This document shows positions 1-8,400 of a stretch of DNA of 17,260 nucleotides, piece by piece. Made by a program: the position numbers and the translations under genes. Source of the DNA: Clostridiales bacterium (lineage in GTDB: Bacteria; Bacillota; Clostridia; Christensenellales; CAG-917); the NCBI GenBank assembly GCA_012800805.1, contig JAAZIO010000132.1:1-17260 (forward strand), in the 5' to 3' direction. The notes below the pieces were generated by a model. It did not search any database and was not told the DNA's origin. It saw nothing but the letters and a program-made list of their open reading frames with translations. Numbering within the stretch: position 1 is the stretch's first letter; each line of letters opens with the position of its first letter.

Positions 1-240
1 CGCACGGGCGCATTTGTAACGGGAGGCATCGCAAGAAAAGGCGCGGAGGTGGTAAACGGCAGCGGCGAGGCGGTCGGATATGTGACGTCGGGCACTTTCT
101 CGCCTACTTTAAAGAAAGCCATCTGCATGTTAAGGCTAAAGAGGGGCTTAGAAGACGGCCCGCTTTACGCCATGGTGAGGGGAAGAAAGCTTGAGCTTGA
201 GTTAACGCCCATTCCGTTTTATAAAAGGAATGTGCGATAG
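1..240 (+). CDS. gcvT: Aminomethyltransferase, glycine cleavage T protein (C-terminal part only)
   Basis: The reading frame is open from base 1, so the gene begins upstream of the window; 79 C-terminal residues are present. GcvT transfers the methylene carbon from the aminomethyl-lipoyl arm of GcvH to tetrahydrofolate and releases ammonia. The visible part holds the typical C-terminal barrel pattern of the family, including GYVTSGTFSPTLKKAI (a signature stretch of GcvT) and a terminal hydrophobic/basic end, PIPFYKRNVR. The gcvH start lies 25 bases downstream, so the two are almost certainly co-transcribed. The promoter, and any glycine riboswitch that often precedes such operons, would lie outside the window. 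The family call is secure from the signature and the neighbours. Confidence 0.93.
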   Translation, partial: RTGAFVTGGIARKGAEVVNGSGEAVGYVTSGTFSPTLKKAICMLRLKRGLEDGPLYAMVRGRKLELELTPIPFYKRNVR

Positions 241-265
241 TAAATATTAAAAGACGGAGGTCGGT

Positions 266-631
266 ATGAATCTTAGGTATCTTTACACACAGACGCACGA
301 ATACATGACGGTGGGCGGAAGATTTTCTCAGATAGGAATTTCCAATTACGCTCAAAAAGAGCTTGGAGATATAGTATTCGTCAACCTGCCCACGGCGGGA
401 CAGACCATCACAAAGGGCGAGCCTTTTTGCGAAATCGAGTCCGTTAAGGCGGTAGCGACCGTAAACGCGCCCTGCAACGGCATCATAAAAAAGGTCAACC
501 TTATGCTTGACGAGAAGCCCGAACTTTTAAACGAAGACCCGAAGAAAAACTGGATTGTTGAAATCGAGATTACGGGCGAATACAGCGACTTGATGTCGGA
601 GGAAAAATATTTAAAGTATATCGGTAAGTAA
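266..631 (+). CDS. gcvH: Glycine cleavage system H protein (lipoyl carrier)
   Basis: This 121-aa cytoplasmic carrier shuttles the aminomethyl group from the P protein to the T protein on a lipoyl arm and is then reoxidised by dihydrolipoamide dehydrogenase. The lipoylation motif ESVKA is present, with the acceptor Lys at residue 61 inside the usual hammerhead fold (GDIVFVNLP, then the KGEPFCEIESVKA hairpin, then the APCNGII strand). Length is slightly short compared with the usual ~125-130 aa, but the ends look intact. The ATG at 266 is preceded by GGAGG at 256-260. It sits between gcvT and gcvPA with a 12-base gap to the next start. No lipoate ligase or dihydrolipoamide dehydrogenase gene is visible here, so the L protein must be encoded elsewhere. 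Confidence 0.96.
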   Translation: MNLRYLYTQTHEYMTVGGRFSQIGISNYAQKELGDIVFVNLPTAGQTITKGEPFCEIESVKAVATVNAPCNGIIKKVNLMLDEKPELLNEDPKKNWIVEIEITGEYSDLMSEEKYLKYIGK

Positions 632-643
632 TACGGAGGCCGT

Positions 644-1954
644 ATGAGTGGTTACGTTTCGCACACAAAGGCCGAAATCGAAGAAATGCTCTCTCTGCTT
701 GGCGTAAGCGATGCGGGAGAGCTTTTCCGCAGTATCGACGATAGCATAAAAATCGGCCCGCTTAATCTTGAGGGGGGAAAAAGCCAACAGGAGGTTTTTT
801 CCCGTCTTTTATCTTTGGCGGAAAAAAACAAAGCTTACAAAACCATGCTAAGAGGGGCGGGAAGCTACGACCACTTTATACCCTCGGTCGTAAAAAGCCT
901 TGCCTCGCGCTCTGAGTTTTTGACGGCTTACACCCCGTATCAGGCGGAAATTTCGCAGGGCATACTTCAGGCGATATTTGAGTATCAAACCTACATCACC
1001 CTGCTTACGGGCATGGATGTGTCAAACGCTTCGCACTATTCGGGCTTTACGGCGGCGGCGGAAGCGGCGCTTATGACAAATTCGGCTCAGCGTGACACCC
1101 TGATATTCCCGGATAACTTAAACCCCGACCTTTATAAGGTGCTAAAAACTTATCTTGAGCCAAGAGGTGTCAAAATTACGCTTCTTCCCACAAAAGACGG
1201 GCTTATTGATTTAGATACCCTAAAAAACATGGACGGCTCAGGCGTTTGCGCAGTTATAATTGGACAGCCGAATTACTTTGGTCTGATAGAGGACATGGAA
1301 GCGGTCGCAAATGCCGCCCACGCTATGGGAGCAAAGCTTATAGCCTATGTAAACCCCACGGCTATGGGGCTGTTGAAAACCCCTGGCGAGTGCGGAGCGG
1401 ACATAGCAGTAGGCGACGCCCAGCCGCTTGGTCTTCCCTTAAATTTCGGCGGCCCGTATGTTGGCTTTATGGCTTGCAAGGCGGCGGACGTCAGAAAGCT
1501 TCCCGGTAGGATTGTCGGCGAAACCACGGACCGCGACGGCAATAAAGCTTATGTTCTTACACTGCAGGCGAGGGAACAGCACATAAGACGAGAAAGGGCA
1601 AGCTCAAACATCTGCTCAAACCAGGCGCACTGCGCTCTCACGGTGACTATCTACCTTGCGGCTATGGGGTCAAAAGGGCTTAGGGCCGTTGCGCAATCCT
1701 GCGTGGACAATGCGCACTATCTGTCCGATTGTCTTGAAAGCATAGGGCTTAAAAGAAAACATAATGGCGAGTTCTTCCATGAGTTTGTCACCTTAACAAA
1801 CGGAAAGAGCGATGTCATCGAAAAAGCCTTAAGCGAAAAGGGCATACTCTCGGGCCTAAAGATTAGCGATAATGAAATGCTTTGGTGCGCAACCGAAAAG
1901 GCAAGCAAAAAATCAATAGATGAAGCGGTGGAGATAATAAAGGCGTGTCTATGA
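644..1954 (+). CDS. gcvPA: Glycine dehydrogenase (decarboxylating) subunit 1
   Basis: This 436-aa protein is the N-terminal half of the P protein, which in Bacillota and archaea is split into two polypeptides. With GcvPB it decarboxylates glycine and loads the aminomethyl group on GcvH. Family landmarks include the start [11 protein letters not shown], the segment [14 protein letters not shown], the stretch [13 protein letters not shown], and [12 protein letters not shown] with GGPYVGFMA in the fold-type-I PLP domain. The PLP-binding lysine is not expected in this subunit; it is supplied by GcvPB. The start ATG has GGAGG at 635-639. The last codon and stop overlap the next gene in an ATGA arrangement, suggesting translational coupling and equal production of the two subunits. 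Confidence 0.96.
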   Translation: MSGYVSHTKAEIEEMLSLLGVSDAGELFRSIDDSIKIGPLNLEGGKSQQEVFSRLLSLAEKNKAYKTMLRGAGSYDHFIPSVVKSLASRSEFLTAYTPYQAEISQGILQAIFEYQTYITLLTGMDVSNASHYSGFTAAAEAALMTNSAQRDTLIFPDNLNPDLYKVLKTYLEPRGVKITLLPTKDGLIDLDTLKNMDGSGVCAVIIGQPNYFGLIEDMEAVANAAHAMGAKLIAYVNPTAMGLLKTPGECGADIAVGDAQPLGLPLNFGGPYVGFMACKAADVRKLPGRIVGETTDRDGNKAYVLTLQAREQHIRRERASSNICSNQAHCALTVTIYLAAMGSKGLRAVAQSCVDNAHYLSDCLESIGLKRKHNGEFFHEFVTLTNGKSDVIEKALSEKGILSGLKISDNEMLWCATEKASKKSIDEAVEIIKACL

Positions 1955-3369
1955 AAACTATATTTGAACTTGACAGCCCGGGAACGGGCGCGGAATATAT
2001 CAAACAATCCGACTGTCCCCGCTACAGTCTTAAGTGCGCGGGGGACGGCGTAAGGCTTCCCGAAGTTTCGGAATATAAGGTAACGCTTCACTATACCTCG
2101 CTCTCAAAGAGGGCATACGGCGTAGATGACGGTTTTTATCCGCTTGGTTCTTGCACGATGAAGTATAATCCCAAGCTCAATGAGGAGGCGGCGTCGCTTC
2201 AAGGCTTTATAGCTCTTCACCCCACCTGCAAAGAAGAGGACGCGCAGGGCAGCCTTGAGCTGATGTATGAGCTAGGCGAGGCGCTTAAAGAAATCACGGG
2301 CATGGATGCGGTTTCGCTTCAGCCTGCGGCCGGCGCCCACGGCGAATGGGCGGGTCTTATGCTTATAAGAGCCTACCACAACTCAAGGGGAGACTATAAA
2401 AGAAAAAAGATTCTTGTTCCCGACAGCGCCCACGGCACCAACCCGGCAAGCGCCGCAATGGCAGGGTATGAGGTTGTAACCGTCCGCTCAGATGAGGAAA
2501 AGGGCGTTGACCTTGCCCACTTAAAAGAAGTCGCGGGGGATGACACAGCCGCGCTTATGCTGACAAACCCCACAACTTTGGGGCTTTTTGAAAAGAATAT
2601 TAAAGAGATTTCAAAAATCGTGCATGACGCGGGCGGTCTTCTTTACTATGACGGGGCAAACCTCAACGCCATTATGGGCATAACACGCCCCGGAGACATG
2701 GGCTTTGACGTTGTGCATTTAAATCTTCATAAAACTTTTTCAACTCCGCACGGAGGCGGCGGACCTGGAGCTGGCCCGATTGGATGCAAAAAGGCGCTAG
2801 AGAAGTTTTTGCCGTCTCCCGTTATCGCAAAGGAAGGAGAAAGGTTTGTATTTAAAACTCCAAAGGAGAGCATAGGAAAGGTAAACGCATTCTACGGCAA
2901 CTTTGCGGTATTGGTAAAAGCCTACGCCTACATTTTAACGCTTGGCGCAGACGGACTTAAAGAGGCGTCGGAAATTGCCGTATTAAACGCGAATTATCTA
3001 AAGAAAAAGCTTGAAGACATCTTTGAAACCGAAAAAGGCTTCTGTATGCATGAGTTTGTCTTGTCTTTACAAAAGTTAAAGGACGAGACGGGCGTTTCGG
3101 CGCTTGATGTCGCAAAATCGCTGATAGACCTCGGCATACATCCTCCGACAATGTATTTCCCATTGCTTGTGCACGAAGCTCTGATGTTTGAGCCTACGGA
3201 AACAGCGACCAAAGAAATGCTTGACGACACGGCCGACATCATGAGGGAGCTGCATAAAAAAGCGTATGAAGCGCCAAATGAGCTGAAAAACGCTCCGCAA
3301 AAAGCGCAAATTAAGCGCCCCGATGAAGTAAAAGCCGCAAGATTGCCCATACTAAGAGCAAAGTATTAA
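1951..3369 (+). CDS. gcvPB: Glycine dehydrogenase (decarboxylating) subunit 2
   Basis: This 472-aa protein is the catalytic, PLP-bearing half of the split P protein. The cofactor lysine is residue 261, in [25 protein letters not shown] sequence; [12 protein letters not shown] and [11 protein letters not shown] are further family signatures. I chose the ATG at 1951 because it forms an ATGA overlap with the gcvPA stop and has AAGG at 1940-1943 at good spacing; a GTG at 1945 would add two residues and cannot be excluded. The product completes the glycine cleavage complex, which yields CO2, NH3 and methylene-tetrahydrofolate, or runs in reverse for glycine synthesis in some anaerobes. The direction used here cannot be told from sequence. 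Confidence 0.96.
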   Translation: MKTIFELDSPGTGAEYIKQSDCPRYSLKCAGDGVRLPEVSEYKVTLHYTSLSKRAYGVDDGFYPLGSCTMKYNPKLNEEAASLQGFIALHPTCKEEDAQGSLELMYELGEALKEITGMDAVSLQPAAGAHGEWAGLMLIRAYHNSRGDYKRKKILVPDSAHGTNPASAAMAGYEVVTVRSDEEKGVDLAHLKEVAGDDTAALMLTNPTTLGLFEKNIKEISKIVHDAGGLLYYDGANLNAIMGITRPGDMGFDVVHLNLHKTFSTPHGGGGPGAGPIGCKKALEKFLPSPVIAKEGERFVFKTPKESIGKVNAFYGNFAVLVKAYAYILTLGADGLKEASEIAVLNANYLKKKLEDIFETEKGFCMHEFVLSLQKLKDETGVSALDVAKSLIDLGIHPPTMYFPLLVHEALMFEPTETATKEMLDDTADIMRELHKKAYEAPNELKNAPQKAQIKRPDEVKAARLPILRAKY

Positions 3370-3371
3370 AA

Positions 3372-3397
3372 ATGCCCTTTATGGGCATCTTTAATTT
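3372..3397 (+). terminator. Weak hairpin after gcvPB
   Basis: ATGCCC (3372-3377) can pair with GGGCAT (3383-3388) across a 5-base loop, followed by CTTTAATTT. The stem is short and the T-tract broken, so at most it is a partial terminator that would let some transcription run into the small membrane-protein gene 13 bases further on. Confidence 0.35.
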
Positions 3398-3409
3398 AAG
3401 GAGGACGAT

Positions 3410-3643
3410 ATGGCAAACAGCGGCACAAGAAGCGACTATTTCGGCTGGGGCAGAATTCTTAGCATATTTTTGGCTATCATACCCGTAACCGCCTGGATTT
3501 TGGGTTTCATCACCCGCTTTAGAGACGGCGGCGTCGGGGGAACCGTAGCGGGCCTTATAAGGCTATTTGGCTTTGGTATGATAATTTGGATTGTGGACTT
3601 GATTTTGATGATAGCAAGAGGCCGAATTTTAAGAATTCTATAA
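3410..3643 (+). CDS. Small two-helix membrane protein, function unknown
   Basis: The gene encodes 77 residues with a strong ribosome-binding site, AAGGAGG, at 3398-3404, five bases before the ATG. Two hydrophobic stretches, roughly residues 15-35 (ILSIFLAIIPVTAWILGFIT) and 46-68, are separated by a charged, glycine-rich turn (RFRDGGVGG) and end in a basic tail (ARGRILRIL). The pattern suggests a helical hairpin in the cytoplasmic membrane with the loop and tail probably inside. It lies 40 bases after gcvPB with only a weak hairpin between, so it may be expressed partly with the glycine cleavage genes. I do not recognise a family. The strong ribosome-binding site and the proper terminator behind it argue that it is a real gene. 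Confidence 0.75.
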   Translation: MANSGTRSDYFGWGRILSIFLAIIPVTAWILGFITRFRDGGVGGTVAGLIRLFGFGMIIWIVDLILMIARGRILRIL

Positions 3644-3672
3644 AAAAACCGCCAAACGGTGGTTTTTATTTT
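3644..3672 (+). terminator. Rho-independent terminator after the small membrane protein
   Basis: AAAAACCGCC (3644-3653), the loop AAAC, and GGTGGTTTTT (3658-3667) form a 10-bp stem with one G-T wobble, followed by ATTTT. It starts right after the stop codon at 3643 and closes the glycine cleavage transcription unit. Confidence 0.85.
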
Positions 3673-3709
3673 AATTAATTACTTTATTAAGTCAAAAGAC
3701 ATAGAAGTT

Positions 3710-3753
3710 AAAATTTTTCTTTATGATAATTAGATAAGGAAAGTAAAAATTTT
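3710..3753. repeat. AT-rich inverted repeat between transcription units
   Basis: AAAATTTTT at 3710-3718 faces AAAAATTTT at 3745-3753, with TTT and AAA continuing the pairing inward after one mismatch. It lies in a 3668-3795 spacer that otherwise holds no gene. In RNA it would be a weak A/T-only hairpin; it may equally be chance in very AT-rich DNA. Confidence 0.3.
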
Positions 3754-3795
3754 AAAAACAAGCTCAAAAAATTTCCATTGCAACAAAAAAATATA

Positions 3796-3824
3796 TTGTA
3801 AAAAAAGCTTATTTTTGTTATAAA
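3796..3824 (+). promoter_or_regulatory. Sigma-A-like promoter of the 60-aa gene
   Basis: TTGTAA (3796-3801), a spacer of exactly 17 bases, and TATAAA (3819-3824). The predicted transcript start is near 3831, about 45 bases before the start codon chosen for the gene at 3876. Confidence 0.6.
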
Positions 3825-3875
3825 TAAAGCTGCAACATGATATTAATTTTAGTAGAAAAAAAGTTGAGGTCGGGT

Positions 3876-4058
3876 ATGAAAATTGAAATCATAAGCGAAA
3901 AACGCACCAAAACAAACGATCTGAACTACGCTCTGTCGGTCCTCGCTTTTTCAAAATATCCGCTGACGGTAAAGATAGAAAGCGACGACACCCATGCCGA
4001 AAAAAGCTTTGACAGCTTTGACGAAGCAAAAGATTTTGTTACCTCCCACACCGCCTAA
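3876..4058 (+). CDS. Small hypothetical protein, 60 aa
   Basis: The protein is soluble-looking and mixed in charge (MKIEIISEKRTKTNDLNYA at the start, FDSFDEAKDFVTSHTA at the end), with an alternation suggesting a strand-helix-strand-helix mini-fold. I do not recognise a family. The ATG at 3876 is chosen because GAGG at 3866-3869 lies seven bases upstream; an in-frame ATG at 3837 would add 13 residues but has no ribosome-binding site and falls only about 6 bases after the predicted transcript start. The gene is monocistronic: a promoter lies before it and a terminator hairpin at 4131-4160 after it, shared with the convergent lipoprotein gene. Confidence 0.65.
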   Translation: MKIEIISEKRTKTNDLNYALSVLAFSKYPLTVKIESDDTHAEKSFDSFDEAKDFVTSHTA

Positions 4059-4130
4059 AAAACCACGCAAGGGGGTTTATCATTTAACCGATTGCTATTT
4101 AAACGGTTTAATTAAGTAATCAAAGAAAAA

Positions 4131-4160
4131 AATAAAAGCTCCTTTTTGGAGCTTTTTATT
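4131..4160. terminator. Bidirectional terminator between convergent genes
   Basis: AAAAGCTCC (4134-4142), the loop TTTTT, and GGAGCTTTT (4148-4156), flanked by A-rich sequence on the left and T-rich on the right. Read on either strand the stem is followed by a T-tract, so it can end both the 60-aa gene on the + strand and the lipoprotein gene on the minus strand. Confidence 0.85.
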
Positions 4161-4177
4161 GCTTATTTTTTTTATTG

Positions 4178-5029
4178 TTACTGGTTATCTTCAACGGTTA
4201 TTATTTCCTTAAGCTCATATACAACTTTATCCTCAACGAATTTTACAAGCACCCTTGTAAGCTTTCTGCCGTTAATCTCAATCTGCGACGCGGCGTAGTA
4301 TGCGTTATAGGTCGTGCCCGCTACAATGGTCTGACGAGAGATGTTAATGGCAAAGCAGTCTATGGCTTCCTCTTTGAAGGGGACGGTTATGCCCTCGGTT
4401 CCCGAGCAAGAAGCGGTAAGCTGGGCGGACGCGGTTTCTGAGGGTGTGACCACAGGCACATTGTAAGTCATGGCAAATCCGCTGCCCATAGTTGAAGCGC
4501 CGCGGAGCATTGTCATAAACTCGTTGTTGTCATAATAAGGAGCGGGGACGGAAAGGTTTCCTACCTTTATGTCGTCAGCTGAGGTTTTAAGTTTGTAGCT
4601 GACGCCCGAGGTATAGTTGATGAGGCTTTCGTATAATAAAGCTCCGTTTTTGCTGACGCGCTTAAAGCTTGCTCTTGGTACAAGGAAAGAGTTTCCGTTG
4701 ACATTGTCCACATAGCAGGACTGTTCAATTACGGTGTCCGCAATCTCCAGACGGCCTTTTATAAGGTGACCTTCGGGAACGCCGTTTAAAACCTCTCCTT
4801 GAGCAAGCGTTACTATGGAATCCTTTTTAAACTTTTTGATTTCAACGGTGTATACGCCCGTTACGGGTGTTTCGGCGTTGTTGTCGGTTACAAGATAGGT
4901 GTATTTTTCGTAAGGCGCAAAGTAATCGCCAAGCTGACCTTGCGGGGTTGCGTTGTTGCAAGCGGTAAAAGAGAACAAGGCAGCGGCTACAATAAGAACA
5001 AGCGGCAGGGTTAAAAGAAGTTTTTTCAT
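4178..5029 (-). CDS. Lipoprotein of unknown function, 283 aa
   Basis: A type II signal peptide is plain: MKKLLLTLPLVLIVAAALF, then the lipobox FTAC with the lipidated Cys at residue 24, so the mature protein should be anchored to the outer face of the cytoplasmic membrane. The remainder is rich in beta-prone, polar sequence with no repeat, no transmembrane helix and no catalytic motif that I recognise. It contains two further cysteines, in the segments IEQSCYVDN and TASCSGTEG, which could form a disulfide. GAGG lies just before the ATG (5035-5038 on the minus strand). It stands alone between a promoter at 5056-5083 and the terminator at 4131-4160. I cannot assign a role; substrate-binding or cell-envelope structure are open possibilities only. 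Confidence 0.85.
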   Translation of the reverse strand: MKKLLLTLPLVLIVAAALFSFTACNNATPQGQLGDYFAPYEKYTYLVTDNNAETPVTGVYTVEIKKFKKDSIVTLAQGEVLNGVPEGHLIKGRLEIADTVIEQSCYVDNVNGNSFLVPRASFKRVSKNGALLYESLINYTSGVSYKLKTSADDIKVGNLSVPAPYYDNNEFMTMLRGASTMGSGFAMTYNVPVVTPSETASAQLTASCSGTEGITVPFKEEAIDCFAINISRQTIVAGTTYNAYYAASQIEINGRKLTRVLVKFVEDKVVYELKEIITVEDNQ

Positions 5030-5055
5030 ACCAACCTCAAAAATTTGCTAGTGTC

Positions 5056-5083
5056 ATTATAACACAAATTAAGGATATAACAA
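5056..5083 (-). promoter_or_regulatory. Sigma-A-like promoter of the 283-aa lipoprotein
   Basis: Read on the minus strand: TTGTTA (5083-5078), a 16-base spacer, and a perfect TATAAT (5061-5056). The predicted start of transcription is near 5049, about 20 bases before the ATG, leaving just room for the GAGG ribosome-binding site. Confidence 0.65.
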
Positions 5084-5295
5084 CAAAAATAAAATAAGAA
5101 AACAACTATATCGGACTTTATAATCAACAGCCTTTTAATAAGCGATTTTGAAAAGTTTAAATTCCTAGAAGTTAAATTTAATATTTGCAAAAAAGGATAA
5201 ATTTATAGCTTTAATTAAGTTGCAAAAATTAAAATTTCAGCAGCAAAAAACAGGCTTATATTTTTTTATTAGAAATTTTTTTATTTAATTTAATA

Positions 5296-5351
5296 AAAAT
5301 TCATTGGAAATTTTTTAATATTATTTAGTGAAAATTCATTGCAAATTTTTT
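5296..5351. repeat. Tandem 21-bp direct repeats, 35 bp apart
   Basis: Copies at 5296-5316 and 5331-5351 match at 20 of 21 positions (the core is ATTCATTG then G or C then AAATTT). Each copy is itself an imperfect palindrome, AAAATT and AATTTT arms around a 7-base centre. Their spacing of 35 bp start to start and their position about 100 bp before addB suit a pair of regulator sites or bent upstream DNA; base bias alone could also favour such words. Confidence 0.5.
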
Positions 5352-5410
5352 GATTTAATATAGAAGACTTTATAAACGGTTTTAAAATCTCTTACATATA
5401 TCAAATTCTT

Positions 5411-5434
5411 TCTTTGCCGTTGCATTGGCAAAGA
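5411..5434. promoter_or_regulatory. 8-bp palindrome overlapping the addB promoter
   Basis: TCTTTGCC (5411-5418) and GGCAAAGA (5427-5434) are perfect inverted copies around GTTGCATT. The site covers the probable -35 element of addB, so it could be an operator. It does not resemble the LexA box of Bacillota. No T-tract follows, so it is not a terminator. Confidence 0.45.
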
Positions 5435-5448
5435 TTAAATGTTAATAT
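5420..5448 (+). promoter_or_regulatory. Possible addB promoter placed for a leaderless transcript
   Basis: TTGCAT (5420-5425), a 17-base spacer and TAATAT (5443-5448). The match to consensus is modest (3 and 4 of 6), but the predicted start falls on or beside the addB ATG at 5455, and no Shine-Dalgarno sequence exists before that ATG. An alternative, TTGATT (5350-5355) with TATAAA (5371-5376), has a short 15-base spacer. Confidence 0.35.
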
Positions 5449-5454
5449 TTTCAC

Positions 5455-8400
5455 ATGAAACTTATTTACTCGGATGACACGCACGGCGCCATAAGAGCGG
5501 TGTGCGAGCGCGTTAAAGAGGAAATAAAAAAGGACGAGAGCTATATCGTTCTCGTTCCCGACCGTTTTTCCATGAATATGGAAAAACGCCTACTTGAAAC
5601 ACTGAACATAAAATCTTCTTTCAATGTGGAGGTTTTGACTTTCACCCGTCTTGCGGGAAGGCTTTTGGGCAAAAGGGTAAAGCGTTGCCTTACGCCCGAA
5701 GGCTCTGTAATGTTGCTTCATAAAGTAATAAAAGAAAATAAAGATAACCTTACATATTTCAGGCGCGCCGCATTAAAACCCGGGTTCGCCCGTGAGTTTT
5801 ACGCCGCGCTGACATCGCTTAGAAACAGCGGAGTAACCCCCTATGAGCTTAGATCGGGGGCGGAGAGAGCGCAAAAAAGCTTAAAAGGCAAGCTTTTTGA
5901 CATCGCTTTGATATATGAGCAATACCTGAAAAAGCTTGGCGATAGCTATATCGACTCATCCACAAGGCTTGAAGCTTTAAAGGAAGAGCTTGATAAAACG
6001 CTGTATCTTCCCGAAAACTTTTATGTGTGCGGTTTTTCGACATTCAAAGCGCCCGAGTTTGCCGCAATTGAAAGAATTGCCGAAAAAGCAAAAAGCCTGA
6101 CCGTTGCGCTTGCCGTGGGCGTAGCTAACAAAAACAGCCGAATTTTCCCAAAGAAAACGCTTTATGATTTAAAAAGGCTTGATAAAAACGCCGACGTTTC
6201 GTTTAAAAGCTACAATAAAGCGCCACGCTTTGACTTTATATTGAAAAACTTATTTTCATACGAAAAAACAAAGCCAATAGCCTCGGACGGCAAGATTAAA
6301 CTTATAAAGTCGCCCGACATTCAAAGCGAGGCAAAGGCCGCCGCGATAAGGATTTTAAAAGCGGTTATGGAAGAGGGCTTGCGCTATAAAGACATTGCGG
6401 TTGCGGTAACCGACCTTGATGAGCGCGCGCCCGAAATCCAGTCGGTTTTCGAGCGTTTCGGAATACCTTTTTTCATTGATATAAACGAGCCTTTGAAAGA
6501 ACAGGCGAAAGTTTCATTTATCTTATCCGCAATAAGGTGCGTAACCCATAATTTTTCGCTTTCCTATGTTTTGGAGTTTGTCAAAAACCCTCTCTTTGGG
6601 CTTGAGCCTTTTGACTTTGAAAACTACTGCCTGAAATACTCCATAGATTATACAAGGTTTCTTTCTCCTTTTGTCCTCGGCGGAAGCGAGGCGGAACTGC
6701 CCGAGATTGCAAGGAAAAATCTGGTTTCGCTGCTACGGCCGTTTATGGGACAGATTTCGAGTGCAAACGATTTCAAAAAAGCGATAGATGATTTTTTAAG
6801 CCTAATTAAGCCATCTGAAGCTAAATATCTTGATGAGCTTGCAAAAGTTGATGAGCGAAGGAGAGCTGCGGCATCGCAAATAGATGGTAAAATCGACGAG
6901 CTTCTTGATGAGCTTTGCCTCGTGCTGGGCGAAACCGAGCTTGATTTAAAAGAGCTAAGCGAGATATTTACGGCCGCGGTAAACAAAACGGACATAGCCT
7001 TAATTCCGCTTTATCTCGATTGCGTTTTTGTGGGAAGCGTTTACGACAGCATATTTGAGACGCCAAAGATTTTAATCGTGATGGGAGCGGAGGAAGGAAA
7101 ACTTCCGTTAACCGAGGGTGGCGGCGTGATAATCAACAGAGCGGATGAAGAGACGCTAAACGCCTTAGGCTGTCCGCTTTATCCCGACACAAGGGAGCGA
7201 AACTTTATAAGCCTTCTTAAAATCACGGAACTTTTGGCTTCTCCCGAAGATGAGCTTATTTTAAGCTGCAGCGCCACCGCCCCCGACGGCAAGGAGCTAA
7301 GGCCGTCGCAGGTTTATCTGCAGTTTTTAGAGTTTTTTGAGGGCGTTGCCCTAAATGATTTAAAAAAGGCGGAAAACGAGCTTATTTTATCTTCAGACGA
7401 TGAAATTAAAGCGGAAAAAATGTCTTATCTTTTTGCTACAAAAGAGAGCGCGCTTTATGAGATATTTGAAAAGTATGTATCAGGCGAGGTAGACGATGTC
7501 TTTGCCGTCCCGTTCATATCCGCCGCTGAAACCGTGGACAAAAAGCATATAAACGGGCTTGACACACTATATAAAATACCTGTCTATATATCTCTTCCCG
7601 AAAAGGTTAAAGCAAGGCAGTCGACAAGCGCTTCAAGGCTTGAAAGGTTTTTGTCTTGTCCTTATTCGCACTTTTTATCCTATGTTTTGATGCTTAAAAA
7701 GCGTGAGGAGTCTTCTTTGCTCAGCACCGAAACGGGAACAATCATACACGCCGTTTTGGAAAAGTATTTTGACCCTAGTTTCAAAAGCCCGCTAAGCGGT
7801 GAAGAAAGGGCGCTCAGCATTTTCTCGGAGGTCATAAGCCTTGAAAGATATAAAGCAATGCTCTCGGGCGAGTTCGCGCACAGAATAGAAAGGCTAAAAA
7901 ATGAGGCGGTAAGGGTGTGTCTTGACCTTGACGCTCTACTTTCACGCTCAAGGTTCAAGCCGTTTATGGTTGAGGCTACTTTTGCAAAAAGAGAAGGCGC
8001 GCTGGCTCCCCCGGAGGTTGAAGTTGACGGCAGAAAGATAGCGATTGAAGGCAAGATAGACAGAATAGACAAATTTGGCGATTATGCCGTGATTATCGAC
8101 TATAAAACTTTTAAAAGCGCGGAGCTTGATTTTAAACATATCTACTTTGGCAAAAAACTTCAGCTTTACATCTACCTTTATGCGGTTGAGCAAAACTTTA
8201 ACTTAAAACCCGCAGGAGTGTTTTATCTTCCCATCTACGCTCAGTTTGTAAAAGACACGGGAAAGAACCGATATCTTTTAAGCGGTCAGGTATTGGACGA
8301 GCCCGAGATACTTAAAGCTTTAGACAGCGATGTAATCTCCCCAGATACCTTTCTGCCCGTCGGCGCGGGGAACAGAAAGACAAAGAACATGATAAAAGCG

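Larger units (their letters stand above)
5084..5454. other. AT-rich gene-free spacer upstream of addB
   Basis: About 370 bases with no credible ORF or RNA gene. It holds many A- and T-tracts, two tandem 21-bp repeats (5296-5316 and 5331-5351), the palindrome at 5411-5434 and a probable addB promoter. Several TTGCAAA-like words occur (for example near 5220 and 5340). Apart from these I see nothing in it. Confidence 0.6.

Noticed and set aside
3837..3875. 13-residue N-terminal extension of the 60-aa protein
   Set aside because: The upstream ATG lacks a ribosome-binding site and lies about 6 bases after the predicted transcript start, whereas the internal ATG at 3876 has GAGG at proper spacing.
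5084..5454. CRISPR leader, origin of replication or small RNA in the AT-rich gap
   Set aside because: Only two 21-bp repeats with a 14-bp gap, no DnaA-box cluster (TTATCCACA) and no stable GC-containing hairpin with a T-tract.
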